Assembly (NCBI GenBank): GCA_948470475.1
Contig: OX419343.1
Span: 5,473,133-5,537,132 of the forward strand
Direction: 5' to 3'
Source of the DNA: Galaxea fascicularis
Taxonomy: Eukaryota; Cnidaria; Anthozoa; Scleractinia; Euphylliidae
DNA: 64,000 bases
Each line of letters begins with the position of its first letter. Position 1 is the stretch's first letter. The notes beneath the pieces are model-generated. The model was given only the letters and a program-made list of their open reading frames with translations. It ran no database searches and had not been told where the DNA came from. The position numbers and the translations under genes are program-made. This document shows positions 47,128-59,253 of this stretch, one piece after another.

Positions 47128-48770
47128 AAAATTACAGACCGGTCACAGTACAACACGAGGCAAGATCTGCGAAAACTGTTAAGTAAACAAATCTCTGAAT
47201 ATATCGATCCTAAGCTGAAACACTGCCTGACCGCTTATCGAAAGAACAATGGCTGTGAAAGTACCATTCTCAGACTTGTGGAAAGCTGGAAAAGTGATCT
47301 TGACCGCAAAATATTTGTAGGTGCTTTATCGTCTGACATGAGCAAAGCATTCGATTCACTTTGTCCACCACTACTGATCAAGAAGCTCGAATCTTATCAC
47401 TTTTCAGAAAGTGCACTCAAGCTGATTAGATCCTACTTTTCCCAACGGAAAAACAGGGTTAGGTTAGGGTCAGTAACAAGCCAGTGGAGGGAGGTCGTGA
47501 GAGGTTATCCCCAGGGACCTACATTTGGCCCTCTCTTATGGAATACTTTCCAGAATGATCTTACCACGATTACCAGGGAAGCTGACGTTTCTATGTATGC
47601 TGACGACCACCAGCTATTTTTATAAGATCAATCGATAAGTGCGGTGAAAGAGAAATTAATAGAGGATGGAAACAAAATGACAAAATGGTACGAAGAGAAC
47701 TTATTGCAGGTGAACATCAAGAGGTATCAGTCCATGGTACTCGGTCAAATGAGGAATTTAGATGATATGAACGTGCACATAGGTGGAATTGAAATAGAAC
47801 AGTCCAAGCAAGTGAAAATGCTGGGGGTAAATATTGATGGTGATCTGAATTTTGGCAATCACATCATAGAATTGTGTGTAAGCGCAAGCCAGCAAATTGG
47901 AGCACTCACAAGACTAAGGAATCTTATACCAACCCATGCCAAATTACAACTATTCAAGGCAGCTATTTTACCTCATCTCACGTATAGCCCATTGCAGAAA
48001 CGTGAGGGGACTGGGATATAGTGTGACAACTAAGATATTCAAATGAAAGATCAACTAACTTTAAGAGTCTTAAGCAAGAATAGAAGTATTATTTAGTGGA
48101 GGAAAATGGCGAAATGGTAGCACTTCAAATATCACCTTAAATAGAGAGTTTGTATGGATTGGGTAGACAGGCCAAAAAATTGTAAGGGTTTGTATGGAAT
48201 TTTGTAACTTTTGCAAGACGCTCATTTGAACACTTTTCAGTTAAAAACTCTCAAACTTGACTGGGTAGCTTTTCATTCAGTAACATTTCAGTTGAAATGT
48301 TTAGACTTTCAATCTAATCAATGTAAGAAACTCGTCCCAGTCCTTTCACGTTTCTGCAATGGGCTATTGCAGCACTGCCTGGCATTTCTGTAGAGCATCA
48401 GACAGGTGTAAACTGGAAAGGCTACAGGAGAGAGCTCTACGAATGGTATTTAATAGTAAATCAGTCTGATATGAAAATTGACTTACACAGGCTAGCTTGC
48501 CGACCCTGTATAACTGAAGGTTACAGGACATAGCGATTTTGATGTTCAAGGCCAAGAATAAACTTCTACCAGAGCATTTTCTGGACCTTTTAAATGTACA
48601 GCAAAAAACGGAAAAGCGCTATAACTTAAGCAACTCCTCGGTCATCCTTGTAAATAGCCAACTGGTCTGCCTCCCGCCAGTTGGGGTTCTTAACTCTGTT
48701 GTGTTCCTTTGTATTATTTGTTTCATTGTCCCTGAAAAGCCCTTTTAGGGGAGTGGTCAATTGAGTATTT
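47128..48770 (+). mobile_element. CR1/L2-type LINE, reverse-transcriptase part, broken
   Basis: Reads SQYNTRQDLRKLLSKQISEY, LTAYRKNNGCESTILRLVES, SDMSKAFDSLCPPLLIKKL (first catalytic Asp region), YPQGPTFGPLLWNTFQNDL and VSMYADDHQLFL (catalytic YADD retained), then after a stop KMLGVNIDGDLNFGNHI and LPHLTY. The frame is cut by the MITE at 47986 and resumes at 48370 with WHFCRASDRCKLERLQERAL and LQDIAILMFKAKNKLLPEHF, with several stops. The 5' endonuclease is absent. Dead copy. Confidence 0.85.
47986..48365. mobile_element. MITE inserted in the LINE
   Basis: AGCCCATTGCAGAAACGTGA at left is inverted at right (TCACGTTTCTGCAATGGGCT). Removing it rejoins the LINE frame at ...LTY|CSTAWHFC with a 2-bp TA/AT duplication, typical of Tc1/mariner-type nonautonomous elements. 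380 bp, no coding. Confidence 0.85.
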
Positions 48771-48799
48771 ATTTTATTTATGTGTTAAGGTTTTCCACT

Positions 48800-49230
48800 T
48801 AACGGTAGGTAAGACATCAGCTGTTGGCATATCCGACGGAAAGCCAAATATGATCGTGGCAGCACGGCAGTGTTGTCTTTCCAATGATTTGAATAACTTC
48901 GTCTGGCTTTACGCTGCCCCACACTGGCATCGCATACGTAATGCGCGGCTGGATAACTTTAAATAAAACGACTCGCACACATGACTAGGTAGAAACCTGG
49001 ATTTCTTCAAGTGGCTCAATTTATTTGCGAAATTCTCAACGACCTATTGCCGGTGAGATATCCAGCTCAGATTTTGATTTACGGTAACACCCAGAAGTCT
49101 GGTCTTGGTCTTGTATTCTATAATAGACTTGTTCTCCAATATAAATGGCAGGCAGCGGGCCCATAAGCCGAGCTTTGGAGAGCAACATTACCTCGCATTT
49201 GCCAGGATGTGGTTTCTAGATTAAGGGCGT
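48800..49230 (-). mobile_element. second LINE fragment (RT C-terminal part)
   Basis: The minus strand in shifting frames reads PGKCEVMLLSKARLMGPLPA, TKTRLLGVTVNQNLSW, FANKLSHLKKSRFLPSHVCE and IQPRITYAMPVWGSVKPDE. This is the region after the polymerase palm of CR1-like LINEs. Heavily mutated. Confidence 0.7.
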
Positions 49231-49669
49231 GTGAATGTTACGTAACTGGGATAGCCTGAAGGGTTGACTTACTCGTTTTAGGTCTTTTGTATGTTTGTCT
49301 GCAGCTTTTTTTATTTCTCGAGTTCACATTTAGTTATTTCCGTGAAACTAACGGTTTAAAAATAGTAGGTCACGCTAGCCGTAAGCATTTAGCGTTCACA
49401 TGACGAAAAACAGGCCGCAAAGTCAGTCGGGAAGTATCCGTGAACCCAACCTGCAGCTACCGGCTTACTCGACTTCTGATTGACTGTATATTTTTAGGCA
49501 TGAGGGTAAAGTTCACCCATTTCTGATTGAGATTTTGTCGGAATACTTGTTTTAAAACAAAACTAGTGCGAGTAAGGCCAGGTAGACGAATGAAAATGTT
49601 TGAGAAAAAGTTGCTCCCACCCACTCTTGCGCATGCTCCCATGGTTCCCAATGCAACGTAAATGACATA

Positions 49670-49735
49670 TTTCGCACCCATTCTACCCAATCTACTACCC
49701 AAACCGCCCTAACCCACCCTACCCAAACCGTATTA
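49670..49735. repeat. CTACCC/TAACCC-rich minisatellite
   Basis: ATTCTACCCAATCTACTACC then CAAACCGCCCTAACCCACCC: imprecise short repeats of CTACCC and YAACCC type. Too irregular to be telomeric. Confidence 0.5.
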
Positions 49736-50041
49736 TTGCACCCCGCTCGCCGCGAGTTTACGATCGGCGACGGTTGACAGAAGTAGTTGACAAATTCAAT
49801 GTTTTGAGTAGAAAGTTGGATCCTGGGCCCTGGAGACGAAAACTGACGAGCGTAGGGTAGCCAACACCGGTTTATGGCATTTTCTAGCTGTAGAACTTTC
49901 GACTGCACTTTGATGGATCATCACTAACAATGTTTAAACATTGATTACTTTTGCATTGTTGATACCAATGTACTATGTGGAAATAACTTGGTTTTGTCAA
50001 TAAAGTTCGTAATGTAAATTAACCACCGTACTAGGATTCTA

Positions 50042-50290
50042 AAAGTTGATGTTTCAAGCGTTAGCCCAACTTCGTCGGACCGAATCCAAGAACTATATGG
50101 GTTGCGTGTGATTTATATAGAGAAGATGGAGCTACGCTATTGCATGGTAGTAAAGTGGTACGTGAAAAACAGGAAGACTTCAAATGAATGGATAATGCCT
50201 CGTTAATAACGTGGGCATGAAGGGTGCCTACTTGGAAGATGACCTTTTGTTCAAGATTCTTGCGGCTTTCCATAGTATCTTGATGTAGGA
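50042..50290 (-). repeat. retrotransposon-derived repeat (possibly Penelope-like)
   Basis: Contains GATGTTTCAAGCGTTAGCCC and CTTCGTCGGACCGAATCCAA, which I associate with a cnidarian repeat next to Penelope-like elements. A similar GACGTTTCGGGACCACCGTC CCTTCATC motif is at 33669. Recognition is from memory of the family, not provable here. Confidence 0.3.
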
Positions 50291-53200
50291 GATAAAAAAT
50301 GGCGAGCGACTGGTCACAAAATGTGGAGGCGGATTCAGAACCACCTTAAAATTTTCCAAAAAGAAGGTCTTCAAGAACCTTTGTCGATCAAGACTCTCAA
50401 TACAGTAGACCTGTCATGACTTTGATACACAACTGAAGAAAATTTTGATCATTTGATGGAAACTGCACTTGGTTTCTAACGGATCCCTGGTGAGGAGCTA
50501 CATCATTAATGCGCGCGCTGATTGGTCGGAAGGCTTGGTTTGAAACTCTTTATATAGAAACAGGGTATATTTCCTTGCGTTTGTATTTCATGAAGATGCA
50601 TATGATTAAGAATCATTAAGTATGACGAAGAAAAAATGTACATTGCGAAATCATGGAATTTAGTGAGGTATTTAGTAAGGACATCATAATAAACGTGAAT
50701 GGCTGAAATTCGCTGATGAGATAAAGGCAAGCTTAGATCCCATATGTCAGTCAAAGTTTTCTCCCTATTAAACATACATACTTCTTCAATTCTGCGTTCC
50801 TGCAGTTTAGAATCGACACAACATTTCGGTGATTTGTAAAAAATATTATTTAAATATACCAAAGCACACAACCAGAAGCTATTGTTTTTAGTGGGCGCAA
50901 CTTTCAGTTTCACGTTACTGAACTTTACTCACTAGAAGTCAAGAAATTCCATTTACATAGGAATCAGTGTGTTTACAGAAACACAATGGAAGTTTTCTGC
51001 TGCGCAAGCCCTGTTTATCTTGCAAGAGTCCTTTCCCCCAAATTTTTACTAATTAACCAGATATTTGAGTACTGACTTACGAATTAAAAAAAAAACAAGA
51101 AAACTTCGTTTCCTCATTATTATACGACAGATGGAAACACCATTGCATCTGAGAGAACTCACAAAAACGGCAGCGGACAAACTCGCCTGGAAACGTTTCG
51201 TGTGATGAGTGTGTACTTGTCCGAGACCCTATTATGAAACTACCAAACTTCATTAAAACACAGATCGTTTAGGAAGAGGTCACGATTCGTCTTGTTTCCA
51301 GCGGTCAGTTGTTAACCCTTTTACTCCCAAGAGTGGCCAACAGGTAATTTCTAATAATAATAATAATAGTAATAATAATAATAATAACTTTATTTAAGTC
51401 TCAAATCGTTCTAGCTGAACACGAGCTCGAGTGCTCTACTAATTGGGGAGACTGTAAATCAAATAAACTCTTAATTAAATCAAATGTCGTTTTTTTGTAT
51501 GGCAATAACATTACACTATAAAGCAGACAGGTGATAACAATAAAGAAAAAATCAGCTGGGGGATAGCTCACAGTTCTAGCTGCAAACCCACTCCGGTGGT
51601 TGAGTCGTGATTATAAATAGGAATAAAAAAATCAACTGGAGGATATTGTTTGATTTAACACCAACTTCTCAGATCTAAGATTGTAAAAGATGTATGGCAA
51701 ACAGTAATTAGAATTAATAAGGAGATCATAAGAGTGAAAGCCGGGGAGTAAAGAGGGTTGAAAGGAAGAGTAAAAATCTGTTAAATAACTGCATTGAAAA
51801 GACAGATGAAATACTGTTGGAGATTCCCATTGAACTTTAAAACTTCAGCATCTACCTTTCGCAACAACCCACCCGCAGAATTGAAAAAAAAGCTTCTGGT
51901 AATGTGGGAGTTTGCAGCGTTGATGGGCTCCTGGTTATAGTCAATCCACCTTAGGCTGGCCAAGGTCTGTAAGACAGAATCTCCTTTGGTGACATAAATA
52001 TGGCCGATTTATTTCGGGAGAACGAAAAATTGTTGTGAATTCGGTGAACCGTTGACGGGTATCATGATTTGCGTCACTACTGCTTCGAAACTGAGTTCGA
52101 TTACTGAGTTCGATCAATATCTTTTCCTTTTTACAGAATAGAGAGGTCAATGTTTTCAGAGATTTTCTATGTAAAGTATAACTTGTGAAAAACTTAATGT
52201 TTTAGTAGAAATCAGAGAATGTGATCAGTGTTTACTTTCAATAAAACACGGAGTGGCCAAGGCTATGGGCAGGCATGAACTCTATATTTTGATACTTGAA
52301 ATAACAATTATTAAGTCTAGGTAGTCAGATCAGTGATTGCTTTTCCCGTAAATGTCCGAACTGTGGAAAACACTATTTTAAGATCTTTGAACGAGTTGAA
52401 GTACTTACCTACTGTTATGAAGTATTAGCAATTTTCTTTGAAATAAGTTTCAGCGCGCAGCGGCACTGATGCTTAGTTCCACAAGCCCACTTTCCTCTTT
52501 CACTTTATTTCCATAATGTTTATTGAATAGCTAGGGCATATCTATGAATAGATTTCAACCAATATAACAGTTTTTTTGCAATATCACGACAATTAAAAAA
52601 TAACCCAAGTGGCACCGTCGAATATGCAGACTTAAAGAGAGCACCTAAATTCGTAATCTTCTGCACGGTATATACCCGAAATCTACTTTCATTGTTTCAA
52701 GTTAACACGACAAGGACTAAGAAAAGTAAATATCGCAATTCCAAGATAAATTATGCAGAAAACTTGACATAGTTTTAGAATGAAACGAAGCCGGCAACAG
52801 GGATTCCCTCCTCTCCACTCCATAAACACCAGATGAATTGGACAGAGAAGTCAGAAAACATTTGCGAAAAAGAGATGTACTGAGAAAACGACCTTTACAT
52901 ACTGACTGAGAAGGCGGAACTAACATTGAATTCTCTTATACTCGGCTAATTGGAAGTAATCATTGAGTTATCTCAATCCAGTAGAATTTGGACGCCGTAA
53001 AAGCCGTCTGACTGAGATTTCACAGAATGGAAGTAATATTTGTTAGCCATATCCCAACTGCCCAACAACAACAGTTAGAAGTGACTCTTTTTGCGATATT
53101 GGAACCTGGAGTTTCCAACCTCAAATGGCACGTTTGAAAGTCAGTGAGGATTTGATATTGTTATCCACATTCGAGGAAGGAAGTTTCACTTAAGTGTATC

Positions 53201-53512
53201 TATTTAACGCTACCAGGCAGGTGTCATGAAACGCAAGTAAGGGCACAGCAGCCCAGCGTCCAGTCGTTTTCCTTCTGTAAACGGTCGATGGCTCAGCGAC
53301 ATCGCTGTCAGTTGGCTTGTTGCGCCCACAAACTGAAGTCTCAACTCTATCTTGTCTTGTTCCCCTTCAGTGGACTGCAAAACCTTCCGAAAAAGTATTG
53401 CTTTGTTTCGTCGTGCAAATGTGAACGGTCTTCGAAAGAACAGTATGGAATATGGTTGTGTTAATTTTGAAACCGAGGATTGCGCGCGAATATATATACC
53501 ATAGTACTTTTT
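50291..53512. other. region without recognised genes
   Basis: AT-rich, with an (AAT)n tract at 51350-51391 and one end of a piggyBac-type MITE at 51313 (TTAACCCTTTTACTCCCAAG). I see no exon chain or retrotransposon domain. Confidence 0.5.
51350..51391. repeat. (AAT)n microsatellite
   Basis: Run of TAATAATAATAATAGTAATA type followed by ACTTTATTTAAGTC, which may be the inverted tail of a LINE. Confidence 0.8.
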
Positions 53513-53796
53513 ACCATGCCATAGAAAATTCAGCCAATCAGGATGCAGGAAAGCCGTTGTATAATCGTCGGTATTCCGCCGAACCTTCCCATCGATCAGT
53601 GCAATTCAACGGTATCACACCCGACCTTCCCATCGTGCCCTGCATCGATTATGTAAGGCTACGCATTTTCTATGACATGGTATAAAAAAAAGTTATGCAA
53701 GGCTTTCTCGTGGTATACGATAGAATAACCCACTCGTCACTTGTATTTTCTTTGCATACACACTCGCCTAAAGGCTCGTGTATACAGGGCGTGTAT
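53513..53796. repeat. repeat family G, copy 2, cut by a LINE
   Basis: ACCATGCCATAGAAAATTC...TTTTCTATGACATGGTAT and the start of the second foldback (CGTGGTATACGATAGAATAA) match copy 1. The returning arm is replaced at about 53790 by LINE sequence. Confidence 0.75.
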
Positions 53797-54545
53797 ACAA
53801 GGCCATAGGTCCTGACGAAATACCTGCACGTCTTCTTTTGGAATGCGCAGCAGAAATAGCCGACTCGGTTTGACACCTCTTTAATTTTACCCTGTCGTCT
53901 GGAGTGTTCTTCAGTGAGTGAAAAGACGCCAACCTGGCGTCGTTGTTTAAGAAAGGTAAGCGCGCCTTTTTCGCAAACTACCGCAGTATTTCCCTGTTAC
54001 CAATTTTATCTTAAGTGGTTGAAAAATGCGTTGCCCGTCGTCTAATGTTTTTCACTGAAAATCGCATTTACTATCATCAGCACAGCTTTTTCTTTTTCTT
54101 TCTTGTACAACTCTGCTTCTCTCTGTCCTTCATGAAATTGATAACTCTCTTGACCGCGATCTATAGACAGACGTCATCTAACTTGACTTAACGCGTGCTT
54201 TCGATACAGGTGTGTCACGTCCACTTGCTCCACAAACTTTACATTCTGGGAATGGTAGGTCCACTTCACGAGTGGTTCACTAACTACTTGACTAGTTGTG
54301 GCCAACGCGTTGTTGTAAACGGTGTGTCCAGTCAGTGGGAAGAAGTTCGTTCTGGTGTCCCTCGAGGGTCCGTACTTGGACCAATATTATTCATTCTCTA
54401 TGTTAACGATCTCCCGGACTGCGTCAGCTCGTCCCGTATTGCAATGTTCGCCGACGACACCAATTTTTTCCGTCCAATTAGGACATGTAGCGACGTCAGC
54501 TTTCTTCGAAATAACCTGGACGCTTTATCTGCTTGGGCAATGCAT
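53797..54545 (+). mobile_element. LINE reverse-transcriptase fragment
   Basis: The + strand in several frames reads KAIGPDEIPARLLLECAAEI, DANLASLFKKGKRAFFANYR, GPLHEWFTNYLTSCGQRVVV, VRSGVPRGSVLGPILFILYV and IAMFADDTNFF (catalytic FADD). The order matches the RT palm and fingers of CR1/Jockey-like LINEs. Stops and shifts before 54195 and no 5' or 3' domain: a dead fragment. Its 3' border runs directly into the 11-bp tandem array. Confidence 0.8.
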
Positions 54546-54549
54546 GATC

Positions 54550-54762
54550 TTACTAATCTTATTAAGATCTTATTAAGATCTTACTGAGATCCTATTAAGA
54601 TCTTACTAAGATCTTACTAAGATCTTACTAAGATCTTATTACGATCTTACTGAGATCCTATTAAGATCTTACTAAGATCTTACTAAGATCTTATTACGAT
54701 CTTACTGAGATCCTATTAAGATCTTAGTAAGATCTTAGTAAGATCTTATTAGGATCTTAAGA
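54550..54762. repeat. 11-bp palindromic tandem array with 55-bp higher-order unit
   Basis: About 19-20 monomers of AAGATCTTACT type. Five variants in a fixed order (AAGATCTTACT, AAGATCTTACT, AAGATCTTATT, ACGATCTTACT, GAGATCCTATT) repeat as a 55-bp block. Each monomer holds the palindrome AAGATCTT. A short related array is at 56233-56275. Confidence 0.9.
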
Positions 54763-56232
54763 GCCACTCTCCCTAACCACCGCGTGAGGGGCGGCACAAG
54801 GTCGGAAAAATGGACCCCTTGATATTTCGTCCAGAGATAACCTATGGTGTGCTAAGAATCGTGATATAAGTTTTACGTTCTGGGGGGTTTACATTTTTCT
54901 TGCAATATTTTTGCAGGACCTACTTTTGCAGGATCTAGAAATTGCATATGCCAGGGAAAGGTGACACTTAAAAAATTCCGCCGCCATATGAAAAGGCCGG
55001 TGACTGAGCGCGGCAGCAAGACACAGGAAAATTAGCGAAGAACATCAAAATTACTTGCATTCTCACACCCATTTGGAAGGTAAGCTGTCATCGAAGTATT
55101 AGAGACCTTTAACATCAGGTTTTTTCTGTAACCCGCGAACGGCAAACCTCAAAATATCACGTGACCTACTCTCTGCCGTCACGTTTGCCGTTCACGTTTT
55201 AACCGCGGGAACCTCTCCTTGCGGTAAGTGAAATACGGCAAAGTATTTCGGCCACTTTTAAGACTAAAAATTAGGCTTTTGTATCGGTATTCTACTTGAA
55301 TGTAAGATTTTAGCAGTCCATGGCTGAACGTTTACGAGTTTTGGGTGTTTTATTGAAGTAATGGGAGTGAATGAAAAAACAAAGATGGCGCTACTAAAGT
55401 TACACACTTACTTGTTGACTGCAAGAGTAGTGCAATTTTATAACCATTTAAGACAAAGTCACCTTTTTTTTTCTAGAAAATGGCTCCTTTCAGATGGCCT
55501 TTGCCGTTAAACGACGTGATGCTTGCCACTGAGGTTGAAGGAAAACGAGAGACGCGTTGCTAAAGTTGAAAATTCTCGTAACATCAAACGGCAAACGTCT
55601 AACCTCGGACTGCGGTTTGCGGTTCGCCGTATCATACGCAAAACTCGATGCTAAAGGTCTCTAATCTCAGGTTTACCGGGTAGTTTTAATGGGAAATGGC
55701 AGAAATTTTCGGTGGTCTACGTAGAAAGCGAGTCAAGCGAGTCGAATTATTTACATTTCCTGGTTAAACAAAATGTCTTCGAAAGGTCAAATTTGGTCAA
55801 CTTGCATGGGGCCGCTCGCCTCAGAAATAACTTTTGCCAAGAAAAAAATTATACCACGTTCAAAAAAAGCTCTTGTACTTGCTAGAATTGAATTTTGAAA
55901 GAATTCTACATAACACCGAGTATTCTTTGAGATGTTTGAAAACGGTATGGAATTTTTGATTTTCAAAGTCTGGAAATTTCCGGTTGTCTTCGCTTGCTCG
56001 CCAGGAATTCAGAATTACAATGGTAAGTCTAAAATATCGTGACAGCAGCTTAGCAATACCTCCTAAATAAAATTATAAACTAAGGAAAACCTTAATTTGC
56101 TATGCGCCTTCACGCAAGTTCGATTATCTGTTAATGAAATTTCCCCCAATTTCTGTGATTTTTGGCTTCATGGGTTGTCGACGGGTTTTCGTAATTTTCT
56201 CAAAACCTCTAGAACCTAAGACCTATATCATG
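54763..56232. other. unassigned sequence between the two 11-bp arrays
   Basis: 1.47 kb without coding potential that I can support. It contains the TIR element at 55098-55665. The matching arrays at each side raise the possibility of one composite repeat. Confidence 0.4.
55098..55665. mobile_element. 568-bp TIR element (ATTAGAGACCTTTARCATC)
   Basis: Left ATTAGAGACCTTTAACATCA and right (inverted) ATTAGAGACCTTTAGCATCG. Inner sequence has paired motifs GCGAACGGCAAACCTC and GAACCGCAAACCGCAG. No transposase. Confidence 0.75.
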
Positions 56233-56278
56233 ATTCTTAATAAGATCTTAATAAGATCTCAGTAAGATCTTAATAAGA
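56233..56278. repeat. short 11-bp array related to 54550-54762
   Basis: Four monomers, AATAAGATCTT, AATAAGATCTC, AGTAAGATCTT, AATAAGATTGC, with the same period and core. Confidence 0.8.
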
Positions 56279-58919
56279 TTGCAGTGTGTGTGTTTTATAT
56301 AGAATTGCAGTGTGTAAAACACTAAAAACGTATTTTTTTCGTGAATCTATGTGTCCTAATGGTTTTCTTAGGTCGTTCTCAACGTGCTAACAGGCAAAAA
56401 TATTTTTTTCCAAGTTTTGGTTTTTTACCTACTTGTGAGGACTCAAGATGTGTGTTCTTAAGACCAACTTGTGAGGACCCTTCAGGAGCCCTCATAATGA
56501 TGGTCTTGTTGTTAAACAGAAGCCTATTTAAGAGGACTTTTTCTGTGGGGACACGAAAATGTCTCCATAATTTCAATAGACCCCACTTTGCTGGTGTGTT
56601 TTCCTATAAATGTCCCCGTAAGTGTGCATTGATGAACCCACACACACAAAATACACAAAACACCCAAACTATTAGAAAATATAATATACACAAATATAAA
56701 TAAGCAAGTTATTAATTTGAAGTAAAGTAAATAGCATATGTAATAAAAATAAATAAATAATAAGTTAATAGTCATTGAGAAGTTTGTTATTTAGAACCCT
56801 TTTAAACTGACTTGAGGACAGGGTTTTGACATTTTCTTCAATTGAATTCCAAATTTTTGGTCCTTGAAAGCGTATATTGAAAATGCCATAATTAGTACGA
56901 GGTTTAGGTAAATAGTAAGTTTCCTTGCAGGCCAAGCGAGTATTATATCTATGAATTTTGTCAACTGCAATAAATAAATCTTTAAAAACTGAAGGTAATT
57001 GATGGTTATAAAACTTGTACATAACAATTTGAGAATATTTAACTGGTTAAATAAAGGACTGGAATACTCATCGAACTTTGAAGAGTAATGATTCGTAAAG
57101 CTTTCTTTTGCAAGACGAAAATTGACTGAAGAGTGGAAGGATAGGTGTTGCGCCAAGCAATTATGACATAAATTAAGAAAGAGTAGATGAGTGCATCATA
57201 AAGATTTACGAAACGAGAAATATCGAAGTAATAACGAAGTTTAGAGAGTATACCCACACCTTTTCTCACTTTTTTGGCAACATATTCAACTTGATTCTTC
57301 CAGTTCAAATTAGCATCAATCAAAACTCCCAAGCTCTTAATGTAATATTCCACTATTAAGAGATCTGTTACAAATACTTAACAGGAAGTTGAAAGTTATT
57401 TTTCTTTGAGATGGATGAAAAATTACAAAATTGGATTTATCTACATATTAATGATAACTTATTTGCACATACCCACATGTGGATATTGTTTAATATACTA
57501 CTTATATTGGAGTGCAAAGACAAAATATCTTTATCTTTACAGAACAAATTAGCATCGTTAGCAAAGAGATAAAAATAAAAAAGATCAGAACAGAGATAAA
57601 AACCATTTATATAAAGTAAGAAAAGCAACCCAAACAGATCCTTGGGGAATACCACAAGAGACTGGAAGAGGGTCTGAGCTAGTATTATTGATAGTAACAA
57701 CTTGCTGGCGATCAGCCATGTGAGATTTGAACCAGGTAAATGCCACACCCCTGATACCATAGTATTGCAATTTATCTAGGAGAATCTTATGATTTACTGT
57801 GTCAAAAGCTTTGCTAAAATCTAAAAATATACCACAAGACAAATCCTTTTCATCAATTGCCCTTTGATCAATACTACTTAAATTTGCTTGTTCAGTTGAA
57901 TGCTTGGCACGAAAGCCAAACTGCTTATCATAAAGAACCTTTTCTCTACTATCAAGAAAATCCAATAATCCACTAGACATAAGTGTCTCCAAAAGCCTAT
58001 TAAATATGGATAGGAGAGAAAGTGGCCGATAGTTCGAGAGACAAGTTTGCGAATCTTTCTTATAGATTGGTATTACATTGGTTAACCTGAAGCTATTAGG
58101 AACAATGCCTGTCTAAAAAGAAAGATTGAAGATAATTTCCAAAGGCTTGGATATAACTGCCTTGATTATCTTAAGGATATTGGTTGGGATGCTATATTCT
58201 CCTGTGGCCTTGCCATTTAGGAGTTTAGATACTTCTGTTTCAATCTCAAAGGAAGTAGTAGGAAAGATAAAGAATCTATCAAGGACAGGATCATTTAAAT
58301 GATTCATAGGTGATTTATTGACAGACGGTATTGTATTAGCTAATTCATTGCTAACATTAGAGAAGTACTTTTTAAAAGCTTGAGCTATCTCAATTTGCTC
58401 TGTGATCTCAGAATCATTTAAATTAATCTTTGAGATTTTCAAGGTTGACTGATTTAAAATTAATAATCTATTTAATTCTATTCCAAATATATTTGCTATC
58501 CTTTGCATTTCTTAGAACATAATTATGATAATATTGTCGTTTGCTCAATTTTACAAGATGATTTATCTAATTTCTATAATATTTAAATTTCTGAAGATAA
58601 TGCACAGATTGGGCTTTAAGGAAATTTTTATTGAAGCTATTCTTGATATGTATTGATTTTCTGAGCCGAGTAGTAATCCATGGCTTTGATTGATACTTCA
58701 TCTCTCTCCGAGATAATTGTTTTATTGGGACATGTGTATCGATAACTTCAGATAATTTTGAATAGAAAGAATCAAACATATTGGATGGATCATTTGTAAA
58801 TGAATAAACTGTCATCCAGTCAATATCACGAATGTCTTTAGATAGCCTCTCCTGATCAAACTTTGAATAATCTCTTTCAGTACACTCAATAAAATTACTC
58901 AATTGTGATTGGTCGAAAC

Positions 58920-59160
58920 CAGTACAATTAATCCCAAATAGTACTCCATAGGAGTACCTATTAAGTTTCCATGAATGTATGATAAATAAAAAATCGCGCG
59001 ACCTTCTCGTATGATTCTGGATTAATAGATACTCGTGATTTTAAAAGTTCTCAAATTGCACTCGCCTAAAGGCTCGTGCAATTTTGAGAACTTTCAAAGT
59101 CACTCGTACCTTATCCCGAATTGTACTCAAGGTCGTGCGATTTCCTATACTTAGAAAGCT
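58920..59160. mobile_element. foldback insertion in the LINE (CTCGCCTAAAGGCTCGTGCAAT)
   Basis: Interrupts the LINE between its endonuclease and reverse-transcriptase parts. Contains arms AAAGTTCTCAAATTGCACTC and GTGCAATTTTGAGAACTTTC and paired TACTCCATAGGAGTA. Borders approximate. Confidence 0.6.
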
Positions 59161-59253
59161 CGGCATTTGCTGGGAGAGATGAGTATTTATCAAAAATGAG
59201 AAAATTAGGTAAATGGTCACTTACGTCATATATAATATTACCACTTATTATAT

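Noticed and set aside
49670..49735. Interstitial telomere repeat
   Set aside because: Units are irregular mixtures of CTACCC and YAACCC, not runs of TTAGGG.
49552..49908. 118-codon minus-strand frame rich in Trp and Val
   Set aside because: Its middle is a translated CTACCC-type minisatellite.
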